This document shows, in pieces, positions 1 through 6,053 of a stretch of DNA of 7,416 bases. The stretch's first letter is position 1, and the number at the start of each line of letters is the position of its first letter. The DNA comes from Acetobacteraceae bacterium (GTDB lineage Bacteria > Pseudomonadota > Alphaproteobacteria > Acetobacterales > Acetobacteraceae): NCBI GenBank assembly GCA_947475475.1, contig CANJOG010000083.1, forward strand, positions 1 to 7,416, read 5' to 3'. The notes under the pieces are model-generated. The model had not been told where the DNA came from. It did not search any database and saw only the letters and a list, made by a program, of their open reading frames with translations. A program made the translations under genes and the position numbers.

Positions 1-30
1 CCACAAACGCACGGACAAGCGCGGGACGAA

Positions 31-51
31 CCGCCCCGACGCAGGGGGCGG
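31..51. repeat. GC-rich inverted repeat next to the leftward promoter
   Basis: CCGCCCC (31-37) and GGGGCGG (45-51) are perfect 7-bp inverted repeats with a 7-base loop. The repeat overlaps the expected start of the leftward transcript. No T-run follows on either strand, so it is not a standard intrinsic terminator. It could be a hairpin at the 5' end of that transcript or simply GC-rich sequence. Confidence 0.35.
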
Positions 52-80
52 CTTATAGGCGCGCGGACCAATGCCGTCAA
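45..80 (-). promoter_or_regulatory. Sigma70-type promoter firing leftward out of the window
   Basis: On the minus strand, TTGACG (75-80) is followed by exactly 17 bases and then TATAAG (52-57). This is 5/6 and 5/6 to the consensus with ideal spacing, the best promoter match in the window. Transcription would start near base 45 and run left. The stretch between the -10 box and the start is almost pure G+C, as in promoters of ribosomal and tRNA genes under stringent control; that parallel is inference. The gene served lies outside the window. Confidence 0.6.
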
Positions 81-140
81 TTGCAACCGGCGCAAACCCC
101 GCCCGACATGCCGTTTGAGGCCCCGACTGCTCGCCTGCGC

Positions 141-162
141 GCGCAATCCCGCTCGATTGCGC
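141..162. repeat. 8-bp perfect inverted repeat in the divergent intergenic region
   Basis: GCGCAATC (141-148) and GATTGCGC (155-162) are perfect inverted repeats around a 6-base centre. The site lies between the leftward promoter and the start of the rightward membrane-protein gene at 211. It could be an operator for a dimeric regulator or a short hairpin. No T-run follows it on either strand. Confidence 0.35.
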
Positions 163-210
163 CCCTTACAGCCGATTCGCTGCGTGCCCGATGCCGGGAA
201 GTAAGATAGA

Positions 211-795
211 GTGCCGTCCATGCACCCGACCGTCTTCGCGCTCATCGTGCTTGTCGTCCAGCTCCCTGGCGTCGTGTTGGCATGGCGCTTCGCCCGGCCG
301 GAACTCGGCCTGGTGGCCGCCGGCTTCGCCGTGGTCAGCGCCGTGGTGATCCTGGCACTCGCCATCCTCAGCCAGAAACTCGCCCATGCACGGCTGCGCG
401 CCACCCTCTCCGCCCTGCTCGCCGACCCTGATCTGCCCTCGCCCCCCTATGGTAGCGCCGAGATGCTGGACGCCGCATCCGACATGCGCGCGGCACTGCG
501 CGCCAGCCGCGAACGCGAGCGCGAACTGGGCGAATTGCGCGAGGATGTCCGCCGCATCCGCCACGATGTCCGCGGCGCCCTGTCCCCGGCCCTGCTCACC
601 TCGGACCGGCTGAGCATGAATGGCGACCCGTCGATCCGCCGCGCAGGCGATACCGTCGCCCGCTCGGTGGACCGAGCGATCTCCCTGCTCCAGAACCTGA
701 AATTGCGTACGCCCGAGCCCGAGCCGGCCGCCTCCAATCCCGGCATCGAGGAAAACGCGCCAGATAGCAGCCGGCTGTTCGGCGCTGGGGACTAA
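211..795 (+). CDS. Membrane protein with a histidine-kinase-like dimerisation/H-box helix and no ATPase domain
   Basis: A 194-residue protein. Two hydrophobic helices lie at about residues 6-27 and 32-56. A charged, coiled-coil-like stretch follows (about 95-118, with repeated R/E). Next is an H-box-like segment RIRHDVRGALSPALL (115-129) with His118, and a second helix (about 143-163) pairing with it as in a DHp hairpin. The tail (165-194) is Pro/Glu-rich. Histidine kinases carry a catalytic HATPase domain after this module, but here the frame ends, and no N, G1 or G2 box is present. It may therefore accept phosphate from another kinase, act as a dimerising partner or decoy, or be a degenerate relic. 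Start: GTG at 211 has GGAAG at 196-200, ten bases upstream; ATG at 220 is an alternative. The permease gene follows 73 bases later on the same strand. The family is not recognised with certainty; the H-box reading is by eye. Confidence 0.75.
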   Translation: MPSMHPTVFALIVLVVQLPGVVLAWRFARPELGLVAAGFAVVSAVVILALAILSQKLAHARLRATLSALLADPDLPSPPYGSAEMLDAASDMRAALRASRERERELGELREDVRRIRHDVRGALSPALLTSDRLSMNGDPSIRRAGDTVARSVDRAISLLQNLKLRTPEPEPAASNPGIEENAPDSSRLFGAGD

Positions 796-868
796 GGCCG
801 CCGGGCTGGCGGCGCTTGCAGGCCCAACCAATTCCTGAAACACAGCGCGTCCCGAAGCTGGACGCCGC

Positions 869-1732
869 ATGGATATCACCCGCCTCTTCCCGCTGACCTT
901 TGTGCTAATCTGGGCCACGGGCTTCATCACCGCCCGAGTGGCGGCCGGCCATGCCGATCCGTTGACCTTCCTGGCACTGCGCTATGCGCTGGCCATCATT
1001 GCCCTGTCCCTCTGGGCCATTCTGGCCCGCGCCCCCTGGCCGGGCGGCTGGATCGCTTGGCGCAATGCGCTGCTGGCCGGGGTGCTGATGCAGGCCATCT
1101 ATCTCGGCGGCGTGTTCTGGGCCGTCCGCCACGGCCTCTCGGCCGGGATCACGGCACTGATCGTCGGGTTGCAACCACTGCTGACCGCGGTGCTGTCCGC
1201 CCCGCTGCTGGGCGAGCATCTCAAGCCCCGGCACTGGCTCGGCATCCTGCTGGGTCTCGCTGGCGTTGCACTCGTGCTCTCGCCAGGCCTTCTCGGGGCA
1301 GACTGGGCCCTGCCCTTGCCGGCGCTTGCCGTCGCCACTCTCGCCATGGTGGGGATCACGCTGGGCACGATCTGGCAGAAGCGCACCGCCGGCGCGCTCG
1401 ATCTGCGCAGCAATGCCGCCGTACAGTTCATCGGCGCTCTCCTGGCCACACTGCCGGTCATCTTTCTGACCGAGGATGCACGCTTCGACTGGAGCCTGCC
1501 GGCGCTGGGTGCCGTGGTCTGGGCGGCCATCGGCCTATCGATCGGCGCCACTTCGCTACTGCTCTTCATGATCCGGCGCGGCGCCGTGGCACAGGTCGCC
1601 TCGCTCTTCTACCTCACCCCGCCGATCGCGGCCCTGATGGCCTATGCGCTGTTCGGCGAGGCGCTCAGCCTGGTGCAACTCCTGGGCATGGGCTTCGCCG
1701 CCACGGGAGTCGCCATCGCCAGCCGGGCGTAA
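869..1732 (+). CDS. EamA/DMT-superfamily permease
   Basis: A 287-residue inner-membrane protein made almost entirely of hydrophobic helices, about ten in all. It is arranged as two EamA repeats (about residues 1-138 and 148-287). The N-terminus, with FVLIWATGFITARVA and a following PLTFLALRYALA, is typical of the first EamA repeat. The second repeat carries the conserved loop LFYLTPPIAALMAYALFGE near residues 246-264. Length and topology match drug/metabolite exporters of the RhaT/YdcZ/EamA type. The family exports amino acids, metabolites or xenobiotics, and the substrate cannot be read from sequence. The ATG at 869 has only a weak ribosome site (TGGA, 859-862) but places the first helix where the family has it. 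The P450 gene starts 73 bases downstream on the same strand and appears to have its own promoter, so linkage is uncertain. Confidence 0.9.
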   Translation: MDITRLFPLTFVLIWATGFITARVAAGHADPLTFLALRYALAIIALSLWAILARAPWPGGWIAWRNALLAGVLMQAIYLGGVFWAVRHGLSAGITALIVGLQPLLTAVLSAPLLGEHLKPRHWLGILLGLAGVALVLSPGLLGADWALPLPALAVATLAMVGITLGTIWQKRTAGALDLRSNAAVQFIGALLATLPVIFLTEDARFDWSLPALGAVVWAAIGLSIGATSLLLFMIRRGAVAQVASLFYLTPPIAALMAYALFGEALSLVQLLGMGFAATGVAIASRA

Positions 1733-1746
1733 CACGCCGCGCCTGA

Positions 1747-1775
1747 TTGCCGGCGCCGTGCGCGCTGCCTATGGT
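1747..1775 (+). promoter_or_regulatory. Candidate sigma70-type promoter for the P450 gene
   Basis: TTGCCG (1747-1752), a 17-base spacer, and TATGGT (1770-1775) match the consensus at 4/6 and 4/6. The start would be near 1782, giving a leader of about 24 bases to the ATG at 1806. It lies between the permease stop and the P450 start, which suggests the P450 can be transcribed on its own. Confidence 0.35.
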
Positions 1776-1805
1776 CGCTGCACCGTCCCAGCGAGATGTG
1801 GCACC

Positions 1806-3029
1806 ATGAACGTCCAGGCCAAACCCATCCAAGCCGGCATTCCGGCCCATGTTCCGCCCAACCTGGTCTATGATTTCGACTATGTGACCGCCCCGGTCGG
1901 CACGCATGTCCCGCAGCAGGACCTCGCCCGCCGCCTCGCTGCCGAAGCGCCGGATATCTTTTTCACCCCGCGCCATGGCGGCCACTGGATCGTCCGCCGC
2001 CCGGCCGACACGGTGGAGATGTTCCGCCGCCCCGAGGATTTCTCCAACGATCCGCGCTACAACGACATGCGGCAATGGAAGCCGGCGCTGCTGCCGGTGC
2101 AGGCCGACCCGCCGCTGCTCAATGATTACCGCAAGGCGCTCGGCGCCTATCTCGCCCCTGGCAATATGCGCCAGCTCGAGACGCATATCCGCGAGATTGC
2201 GCGCGCCATCGTTGCCGACATCGCCCCGCGCGGCGCCTGCGACTTCGTCACCGAAGTGGGCGAGATCTTTCCCGTCACCATCTTCCTGCAACTGGTGGAC
2301 GCGCCGTTCACCGACCGGCTGCAGCTGCTCAAGCTCGCCCAGGGCTTCACCCGCAGCCCCAGCATGGCAGGCCGCGCCGCCGCCATTGCGGACCTGGCCA
2401 CCTATATCCGCACGCTCTATGACCAGCGTCGGATCAAACCGGGCAGTGACATGCTCAGCCAGTTCCTCAAGACCCGCATCGGCGAGCGTTCCCTGACGCG
2501 CGATGAGGAAGAAGGCCTCGGCGCCTTCATGCTCATCGCCGGGTTGGACACGCTGCGCTCGGCCATGTCGCACAGCTTCCTCTATCTGGCGCGCCATCCC
2601 GAGCAATACGCATCCCTCGTCGCCAATCCGGCGATGATCCCCGATGCCGTCGAGGAATTGCTGCGCATCAGCGGCACGTCGATGCCCGAGCGTGCGGTGA
2701 CGCATGATCTGGAGTATCGCGGCATCCAGATGAAGCATGGAGAGCGCATCATCTTCCTGCTGCCGGTGATGAGCTTCGATCCCGCGCTGAATGCCGACCC
2801 GTTCGAGGTGAATTTCCGCCGCGAACTCAGCCAGCACCTGATCTTTGGCGCCGGCCCGCATCGCTGCGCCGGCTCGCATTTGGCCCGCATCGAAATCCGC
2901 GTGCTGCTGGAGGAATGGATCGCCCGTATTCCGAGTTTCGCGCTGGCCGAGGGCGAGGATGCGCCGATGGAGGCGAGCACGGTGTGGACGCCCAAGAAGG
3001 TGAACCTGGTCTGGCCGAAGCCTGCTTGA
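1806..3029 (+). CDS. Cytochrome P450, CYP101 (P450cam)-like
   Basis: A 407-residue soluble class I P450 without a membrane anchor. Motifs: I-helix AGLDT (245-249; Asp248, Thr249 for proton delivery), K-helix E284xxR287, and heme loop FGAGPHRCAG (347-356) with the thiolate ligand Cys354. Every motif sits exactly three residues before its P450cam counterpart (Cys357, E287xxR290, D251-T252). The heme-propionate residues Arg109, Arg296 and His352 match Arg112, Arg299 and His355 (alignment from memory). Substrate-pocket positions differ: the site of camphor-binding Tyr96 is Pro93, and Leu244/Val247 become Phe241/Ile244. It is therefore a CYP101-like hydroxylase for another, probably hydrophobic, substrate. 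The open frame extends back to 1644, but that part overlaps the permease and has no P450 character. ATG 1806 begins just before the family's PPNLVYDFDY region. Electrons should come from a [2Fe-2S] ferredoxin and its reductase; neither gene is in the window. The TGA stop lies inside a palindromic element. Confidence 0.95.
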   Translation: MNVQAKPIQAGIPAHVPPNLVYDFDYVTAPVGTHVPQQDLARRLAAEAPDIFFTPRHGGHWIVRRPADTVEMFRRPEDFSNDPRYNDMRQWKPALLPVQADPPLLNDYRKALGAYLAPGNMRQLETHIREIARAIVADIAPRGACDFVTEVGEIFPVTIFLQLVDAPFTDRLQLLKLAQGFTRSPSMAGRAAAIADLATYIRTLYDQRRIKPGSDMLSQFLKTRIGERSLTRDEEEGLGAFMLIAGLDTLRSAMSHSFLYLARHPEQYASLVANPAMIPDAVEELLRISGTSMPERAVTHDLEYRGIQMKHGERIIFLLPVMSFDPALNADPFEVNFRRELSQHLIFGAGPHRCAGSHLARIEIRVLLEEWIARIPSFALAEGEDAPMEASTVWTPKKVNLVWPKPA

Positions 3030-3157
3030 TAACTCTACTGCGGAGGCCCTCCAACGCGCCTGGCTCCGCTTCCGGTGCTCACGTGCGATAAGCACGCTCC
3101 GCTCCGGTTCTCGCCAGACACGCCGGAGGACTCACCGCAGCGAGTTCTCAAGCAGGC
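3020..3157. repeat. Palindromic intergenic element of about 138 bp
   Basis: The space between the convergent P450 and SMP-30 genes is one imperfect palindrome. Outer arms 3020-3035 and 3142-3157 pair at 15 of 16 bases. Inside them CTGCGG (3038-3043) pairs with CCGCAG (3135-3140), CCTCC (3048-3052) with GGAGG (3125-3129), and 3053-3064 with 3113-3124 at 8 of 12. Nearer the centre are two direct copies of CTCCGCT(T)CCGGTNCTC (3064-3080, 3097-3112). They flank a hairpin CGTGC-GATAA-GCACG (3082-3096). The left end encodes the last P450 codons and the TGA; the right end abuts the SMP-30 stop. There is no ORF and no T-run. Size and form resemble intergenic mosaic elements of alphaproteobacteria (RIME, Bru-RS type), but identity with any named family is not shown. 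Confidence 0.7.
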
Positions 3158-4075
3158 TCAAGATTGCTGGAAATTAAGGCGAAGTCCGGGTTCGCGCCAG
3201 CCGATCTCCGCCAGAAACCCATAGGTCGAACAGGTGACGAACGCCGTGCGCATGTCCGTGCCGCCGAAGCACAGATTCGTCACCATGCTCTCCGACAGCG
3301 GATGGAAACGTCCCTCCCCGCCCTCAGGCGCGAATTCCGTAATCCCGCCGACTCCCAAAGTGCCAACGCAGATTCGCCCCGATGCCGTCACCGCCAGACT
3401 GTCGAAATGTCCATCGCCCGGCGCGCGGCCGATGAACCAGCCGCCGAGATGCGAGGGGGCGGCCATCTTCTCCACCTGCCCCGGGCCGGTGACGCGCCAG
3501 GCGTAGAGCTTGCCGGTCAGAGTCTCGCTCACATAGAGCGTGGCGCCATCCGGTGAGAGTCCCACACCATTGGGCGTCAGGATCGGCCCGATCACCGGGT
3601 TGATCGAGGAACCATCGGGCAGCGCGTAATAGACCATGCCGCGATCGATATGCTGCGTATGCGTCTTACCGTGATCGGTAAAATAGAAGCCGCCAGCAGC
3701 ATCAAACACGATGTCATTGGGTGCGCGGAGCGGCACGCCCTCACATTCCGTATAGAGCGTCTCGAACTTTCCGGTCTCGATATCTACCGCCTGCACCGAG
3801 CCGCCCTTGTAGTGATCCGGCAGCCGCCCCGTGGGCTGCCAGCGCGGCCCAATTTTCACCAGCCCTGCCCCGCCGCCATTGACGACGTAGCAGCGCCCGT
3901 CAGGCCCCATCGCCGCGCCATTCGGCCCGCCGCCGAGATCGGCCACGAGCTGCTTGCGCCCATCGGGAAACACCCGCGTCAGGCATTGTCCGTGGATTTC
4001 ACACACCAGTACCGAGCCATCGGCCAGCGCCACCGGCCCTTCGGGAAAACGCAACCCCTCGGCGATGATCTTCAT
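3158..4075 (-). CDS. SMP-30/gluconolactonase-like hydrolase
   Basis: A 305-residue protein of the SMP-30/gluconolactonase/LRE-like family, a six-bladed beta-propeller that hydrolyses lactones with a divalent metal. By family position the metal ligands are Glu12 (in FPEGP), Asn120 (in RAPND), Asn169 (in TPNG) and Asp225 (in FDSLAV); all four are present. Repeated xPDG turns (37-39, 58-60, 175-177) mark propeller blades. There is no signal peptide, so it should be cytoplasmic. ATG at 4075 has GAGGAA six bases upstream. It is divergent from the SDR gene across 80 bp and convergent with the P450. Beside an oxygenase and a dehydrogenase, a lactone from Baeyer-Villiger oxidation is a reasonable substrate, but sugar lactones are equally possible from sequence alone. 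Confidence 0.9.
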   Translation of the reverse strand: MKIIAEGLRFPEGPVALADGSVLVCEIHGQCLTRVFPDGRKQLVADLGGGPNGAAMGPDGRCYVVNGGGAGLVKIGPRWQPTGRLPDHYKGGSVQAVDIETGKFETLYTECEGVPLRAPNDIVFDAAGGFYFTDHGKTHTQHIDRGMVYYALPDGSSINPVIGPILTPNGVGLSPDGATLYVSETLTGKLYAWRVTGPGQVEKMAAPSHLGGWFIGRAPGDGHFDSLAVTASGRICVGTLGVGGITEFAPEGGEGRFHPLSESMVTNLCFGGTDMRTAFVTCSTYGFLAEIGWREPGLRLNFQQS

Positions 4076-4091
4076 GGCGCTTCCTCATGAT

Positions 4092-4120
4092 TTGTCTGTT
4101 TGCCTCTCCGGCTCTACTCT
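4092..4120 (+). promoter_or_regulatory. Candidate promoter for the SDR gene in the divergent SMP-30/SDR region
   Basis: TTGTCT (4092-4097), a 17-base spacer and TACTCT (4115-4120) match the consensus at 4/6 and 3/6. The start would be near 4127, about 28 bases before ATG 4156. If right, it rules out the longer frame start at 4087. No comparable promoter could be seen for the leftward SMP-30 gene. Confidence 0.25.
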
Positions 4121-4155
4121 GTCCGCCAACAGGAATGAAGAGGGATGAGACCGCC

Positions 4156-4908
4156 ATGCGCCTTGCCAACAAGATCGCCATTATCACCGGCGCCGCCTCC
4201 GGCATGGGCCGCGCCACCGCGCTGCGCTTTGCTGTCGAGGGCGCGAAAGTGGTCGCGCTGGATCTGCTGGCAGAGGAAGGCGCCTCGCTGGCCGCGGAAA
4301 TCACCGCCGCCGGTGGCGTCGCGCGCTTTTCGGTGCTCGATGTCACCGACGAGGCCGGCTGGGAGCGCATCGTTGCTGCCACCGTCGCGGAATTCGGCCG
4401 GCTCGATATCCTGGTCAACAACGCGGGCGTGTCCGGCGGCAAGATCGCCGATATTCTCGACCGCGCCGGCTGGGATGCGATGCTCTCGCTCAATGCAACG
4501 AGCCAGTTCCTCGGCATGCGCCATGCGGTGCCGACGATGAAAGCCTCAGGTGGCGGATCGATCGTCAATATCAGCTCGATCTCCGGCAATCGCGGCCAGA
4601 AGCGCCTGCATATCGGCTACAACGCCGCCAAGGGCGCCGTGCGCGTGATGTCCAAAGCGGCTGCCGTGCAACTGGGCGCCGATAATATCCGCGTCAATTC
4701 AGTCCATCCCGGCATCATGCCGCCGATGCGGACGTCAGGCGCGATGCTCGATCCGGCACATCTGGCCAAGATGATGGAGCATGTGCCGCTCGGCCGCCCA
4801 GGCCGTGTCGAGGAAGTGGCCAATGCGGTGCTGTTCCTGGCATCGGATGAGGCGAGCTACATCACCGGGTCGGAAATTCATGTGGATGGGGGGTATTTGG
4901 CGTATTGA
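4156..4908 (+). CDS. Short-chain dehydrogenase/reductase (classical SDR, cyclic-alcohol type)
   Basis: A 250-residue classical SDR, the usual length. The Rossmann motif is TGAASGMG (11-18). Asp36 at the end of the second strand favours NAD(H) over NADP(H). Asp62-Val63 and NNAG (88-91) follow. The catalytic set Asn113, Ser141, Tyr155 and Lys159 (YNAAK) is complete. The C-terminal part, with NIRVNSVHPG (177-186) and a final GSEIHVDGGYLAY, resembles cyclopentanol and hydroxysteroid dehydrogenases (recalled, not searched). Its likely reaction is oxidation of a secondary, probably alicyclic, alcohol to a ketone, which would fit the product of the nearby P450. The frame is open from 4087, with a further ATG at 4135, but 4156 gives the family N-terminus (MRLANKIAIITG) and has AGAGGG 11 bases upstream. 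It is divergent from SMP-30. Confidence 0.93.
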   Translation: MRLANKIAIITGAASGMGRATALRFAVEGAKVVALDLLAEEGASLAAEITAAGGVARFSVLDVTDEAGWERIVAATVAEFGRLDILVNNAGVSGGKIADILDRAGWDAMLSLNATSQFLGMRHAVPTMKASGGGSIVNISSISGNRGQKRLHIGYNAAKGAVRVMSKAAAVQLGADNIRVNSVHPGIMPPMRTSGAMLDPAHLAKMMEHVPLGRPGRVEEVANAVLFLASDEASYITGSEIHVDGGYLAY

Positions 4909-4922
4909 TCGGATATCGTATT

Positions 4923-4981
4923 GTGGGCTTTAGCCCACCATCTCGCACAATGTGACGCCGGATGGTGGGCTGACGCCCACC
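4923..4981. repeat. REP-like double hairpin between convergent genes
   Basis: Two short palindromes: GTGGGCTTTAGCCCAC (4923-4938) and GGTGGGCTGACGCCCACC (4964-4981). The larger blocks 4923-4942 and 4961-4980 are inverted copies of each other with 2 mismatches in 20, separated by 18 bases. Two head-to-head REP-like units of this kind resemble BIME-type elements. It sits between the ends of the rightward SDR gene and the leftward secreted-protein gene, the usual REP location. It could stop or stabilise both transcripts. There is no T-run for a classical terminator. Confidence 0.7.
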
Positions 4982-4997
4982 CTACATGGATACCGAT

Positions 4998-5450
4998 CTA
5001 TTCGAATTTACACCGATAACCAACCGATCGTTCAACTGAAGTCGCGTTGATGACTCCGGGCCGGACATCCCCCTGGGTGGTCGCTGCCCATAGTTTGCCC
5101 GTGATCAAAGCCATTTGCCCGTCGAGCACGCGAAGCTCGTCGCGGGCGGAGCTGCCCAGGTCTACCGAAATCCCGAATTCCAATATGTTTGCTACATTCT
5201 TTCCGGATACGTTGACTTTTCCACGAACCGGCACAGGCTTGTCGAGTTGCACCACCCAAGCCACAAATCGTGAATCCGTCGAAGGTTCTTCGCCAAAATT
5301 CGGTGGCCCCCAGTGCAGTTCTGAGCGCAGCAGACCAGATATTTGAATCCGTTCTCCTGCCATTTTGACTCCGGCAGAACAGGGATCCGCCAAGCAAGCA
5401 CTCACACGAAGAAAAAGGAGGACCGAGATAAGGATAGTCGCAAACCGCAT
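4998..5450 (-). CDS. Small exported protein, DUF4431-like; function unknown
   Basis: A 150-residue protein. The N-terminus MRFATILISVLLFL is a signal sequence. V-S-A-C (16-19) fits a lipobox, so it may be a lipoprotein anchored at Cys19; cleavage after CLA (21) is the alternative. The mature part is beta-rich: IQISGLL (35-41), a WGPPNF turn (47-52), WVVQLDKPVPV (65-75), then MALITGKLW (113-121). This order of strand, GPPN turn, LDKP and a second GxL strand resembles DUF4431 proteins, probably an OB-like fold; the match is from memory. Cys24 and Cys147 could form a disulfide. ATG 5450 is preferred over an in-frame TTG at 5471 because GGAAG lies nine bases upstream. G+C in the gene is visibly lower (one 60-base stretch near 40%) than in its neighbours. 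It lies 82 bases downstream of the SnoaL-like gene, beside the REP-like element. Possibly acquired; no role can be assigned. Confidence 0.75.
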   Translation of the reverse strand: MRFATILISVLLFLRVSACLADPCSAGVKMAGERIQISGLLRSELHWGPPNFGEEPSTDSRFVAWVVQLDKPVPVRGKVNVSGKNVANILEFGISVDLGSSARDELRVLDGQMALITGKLWAATTQGDVRPGVINATSVERSVGYRCKFE

Positions 5451-5459
5451 CGCGAACCG

Positions 5460-5464
5460 CTTCC
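5460..5464 (-). promoter_or_regulatory. Ribosome binding site deciding the start of the DUF4431-like gene
   Basis: GGAAG on the minus strand lies nine bases before ATG 5450. The upstream TTG at 5471 has no such site at a workable distance. Confidence 0.45.
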
Positions 5465-5532
5465 AATGCAAATCAACGGCAGAGGCCGCGCATCCATTTC
5501 CGCATTGCGTTGCGCTCCATGCGGGCTAAGAC

Positions 5533-6042
5533 TTATCGAAGACTGGGCTGCGGAGAATTCACCCGCGCCATCATCTCCATCGCCGTGCTCGCCGGTACAT
5601 GGCAGCCCCAATCCATGCTCTGCACACGCTCGGCAATACGCCAGCCCGCTTCCGTGCGGCGGAGCTTGTCCATGTAGCGCAGGCTCATCATCGCCACCTG
5701 GTCACGCACCGCGCGGGCACGCACGCCAAAGGCGATGGCATAGACTTCGGTTTCCGCCTCCTCGCCCTCGATGCGCTCAAAGACGACATTGCCCATGAAA
5801 TGCGTGGCAATGCGCGTATGCCTTGTCGCCAGCCGTTGGAAGAACGGCGTAAGGCTGTCCGCCATCAGCGCCTCAAGCCCCACCGCCACCGGCCGGTTGT
5901 GATAGATGGCGCGCACATCAGGCAAAAAGCAGCCACGAACCTGCGCCTCGCGGCCCGAATCCAGGCCCTGGAAATAGCGCGCATGCAGATCGAGGATAGC
6001 GGCGCGCTCCAGCAACAGCCGCAGACCGCCATCCTCGCTCAT
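5533..6042 (-). CDS. SnoaL/NTF2-like domain protein
   Basis: A 169-residue single-domain cytoplasmic protein. The N-terminal helix with AAILDLHARYFQGLD (14-28) is the hallmark of SnoaL-like (SnoaL_4) cone-shaped alpha+beta barrels. Tyr23 and Asp28 sit where scytalone-dehydratase-like members keep a catalytic pair, and His81 in ATHFMGN is another usual pocket residue. Strands about 83-90, 97-108 and 116-127 and WRIAERV (134-140) complete the fold. Members act as hydratases, isomerases, cyclases or ring-hydroxylating oxygenase small subunits, or only bind ligands, so the reaction cannot be named. It starts 11 bases after the stop of the binding-protein gene, and its TAAGG ribosome site overlaps that stop, so the two are almost certainly co-transcribed. 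Its product may act on the compound the binding protein recognises (inference). Confidence 0.85.
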   Translation of the reverse strand: MSEDGGLRLLLERAAILDLHARYFQGLDSGREAQVRGCFLPDVRAIYHNRPVAVGLEALMADSLTPFFQRLATRHTRIATHFMGNVVFERIEGEEAETEVYAIAFGVRARAVRDQVAMMSLRYMDKLRRTEAGWRIAERVQSMDWGCHVPASTAMEMMARVNSPQPSLR

Positions 6043-6053
6043 CGGGCTGCGCC

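Noticed and set aside
797..813. GCCGCC/GGCGGC hairpin just after the H-box gene as a terminator
   Set aside because: The stem is only 6 bp of a simple GC motif and has no T-run, so it is likely chance in this composition.
166..930. Open frame of 254 codons on the minus strand
   Set aside because: It lies opposite the H-box membrane-protein gene, is rich in Ala/Gly/Arg/His/Gln as expected for antisense of high-GC coding DNA, and shows no family motif.
1644..1805. N-terminal extension of the P450 frame by 54 codons
   Set aside because: It overlaps the 3' end of the permease in another frame, has no P450 features, and ATG 1806 lies just before the conserved N-terminal region.
1665..3095. Open frame of 476 codons on the minus strand opposite the P450
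   Set aside because: The P450 frame has every expected motif. This antisense frame has low-complexity composition and crosses gene boundaries.
4087..4155. Longer start for the SDR gene (4087 or 4135)
   Set aside because: The extra residues precede the normal SDR N-terminus and the candidate promoter overlaps them; AGAGGG at 4139-4144 serves ATG 4156.
5500..5524. CCGCAT/ATGCGG inverted repeat between the SnoaL-like and DUF4431-like genes as a terminator
   Set aside because: It has a 6-bp stem, a 13-base loop and no T-run. It cannot be distinguished from chance.
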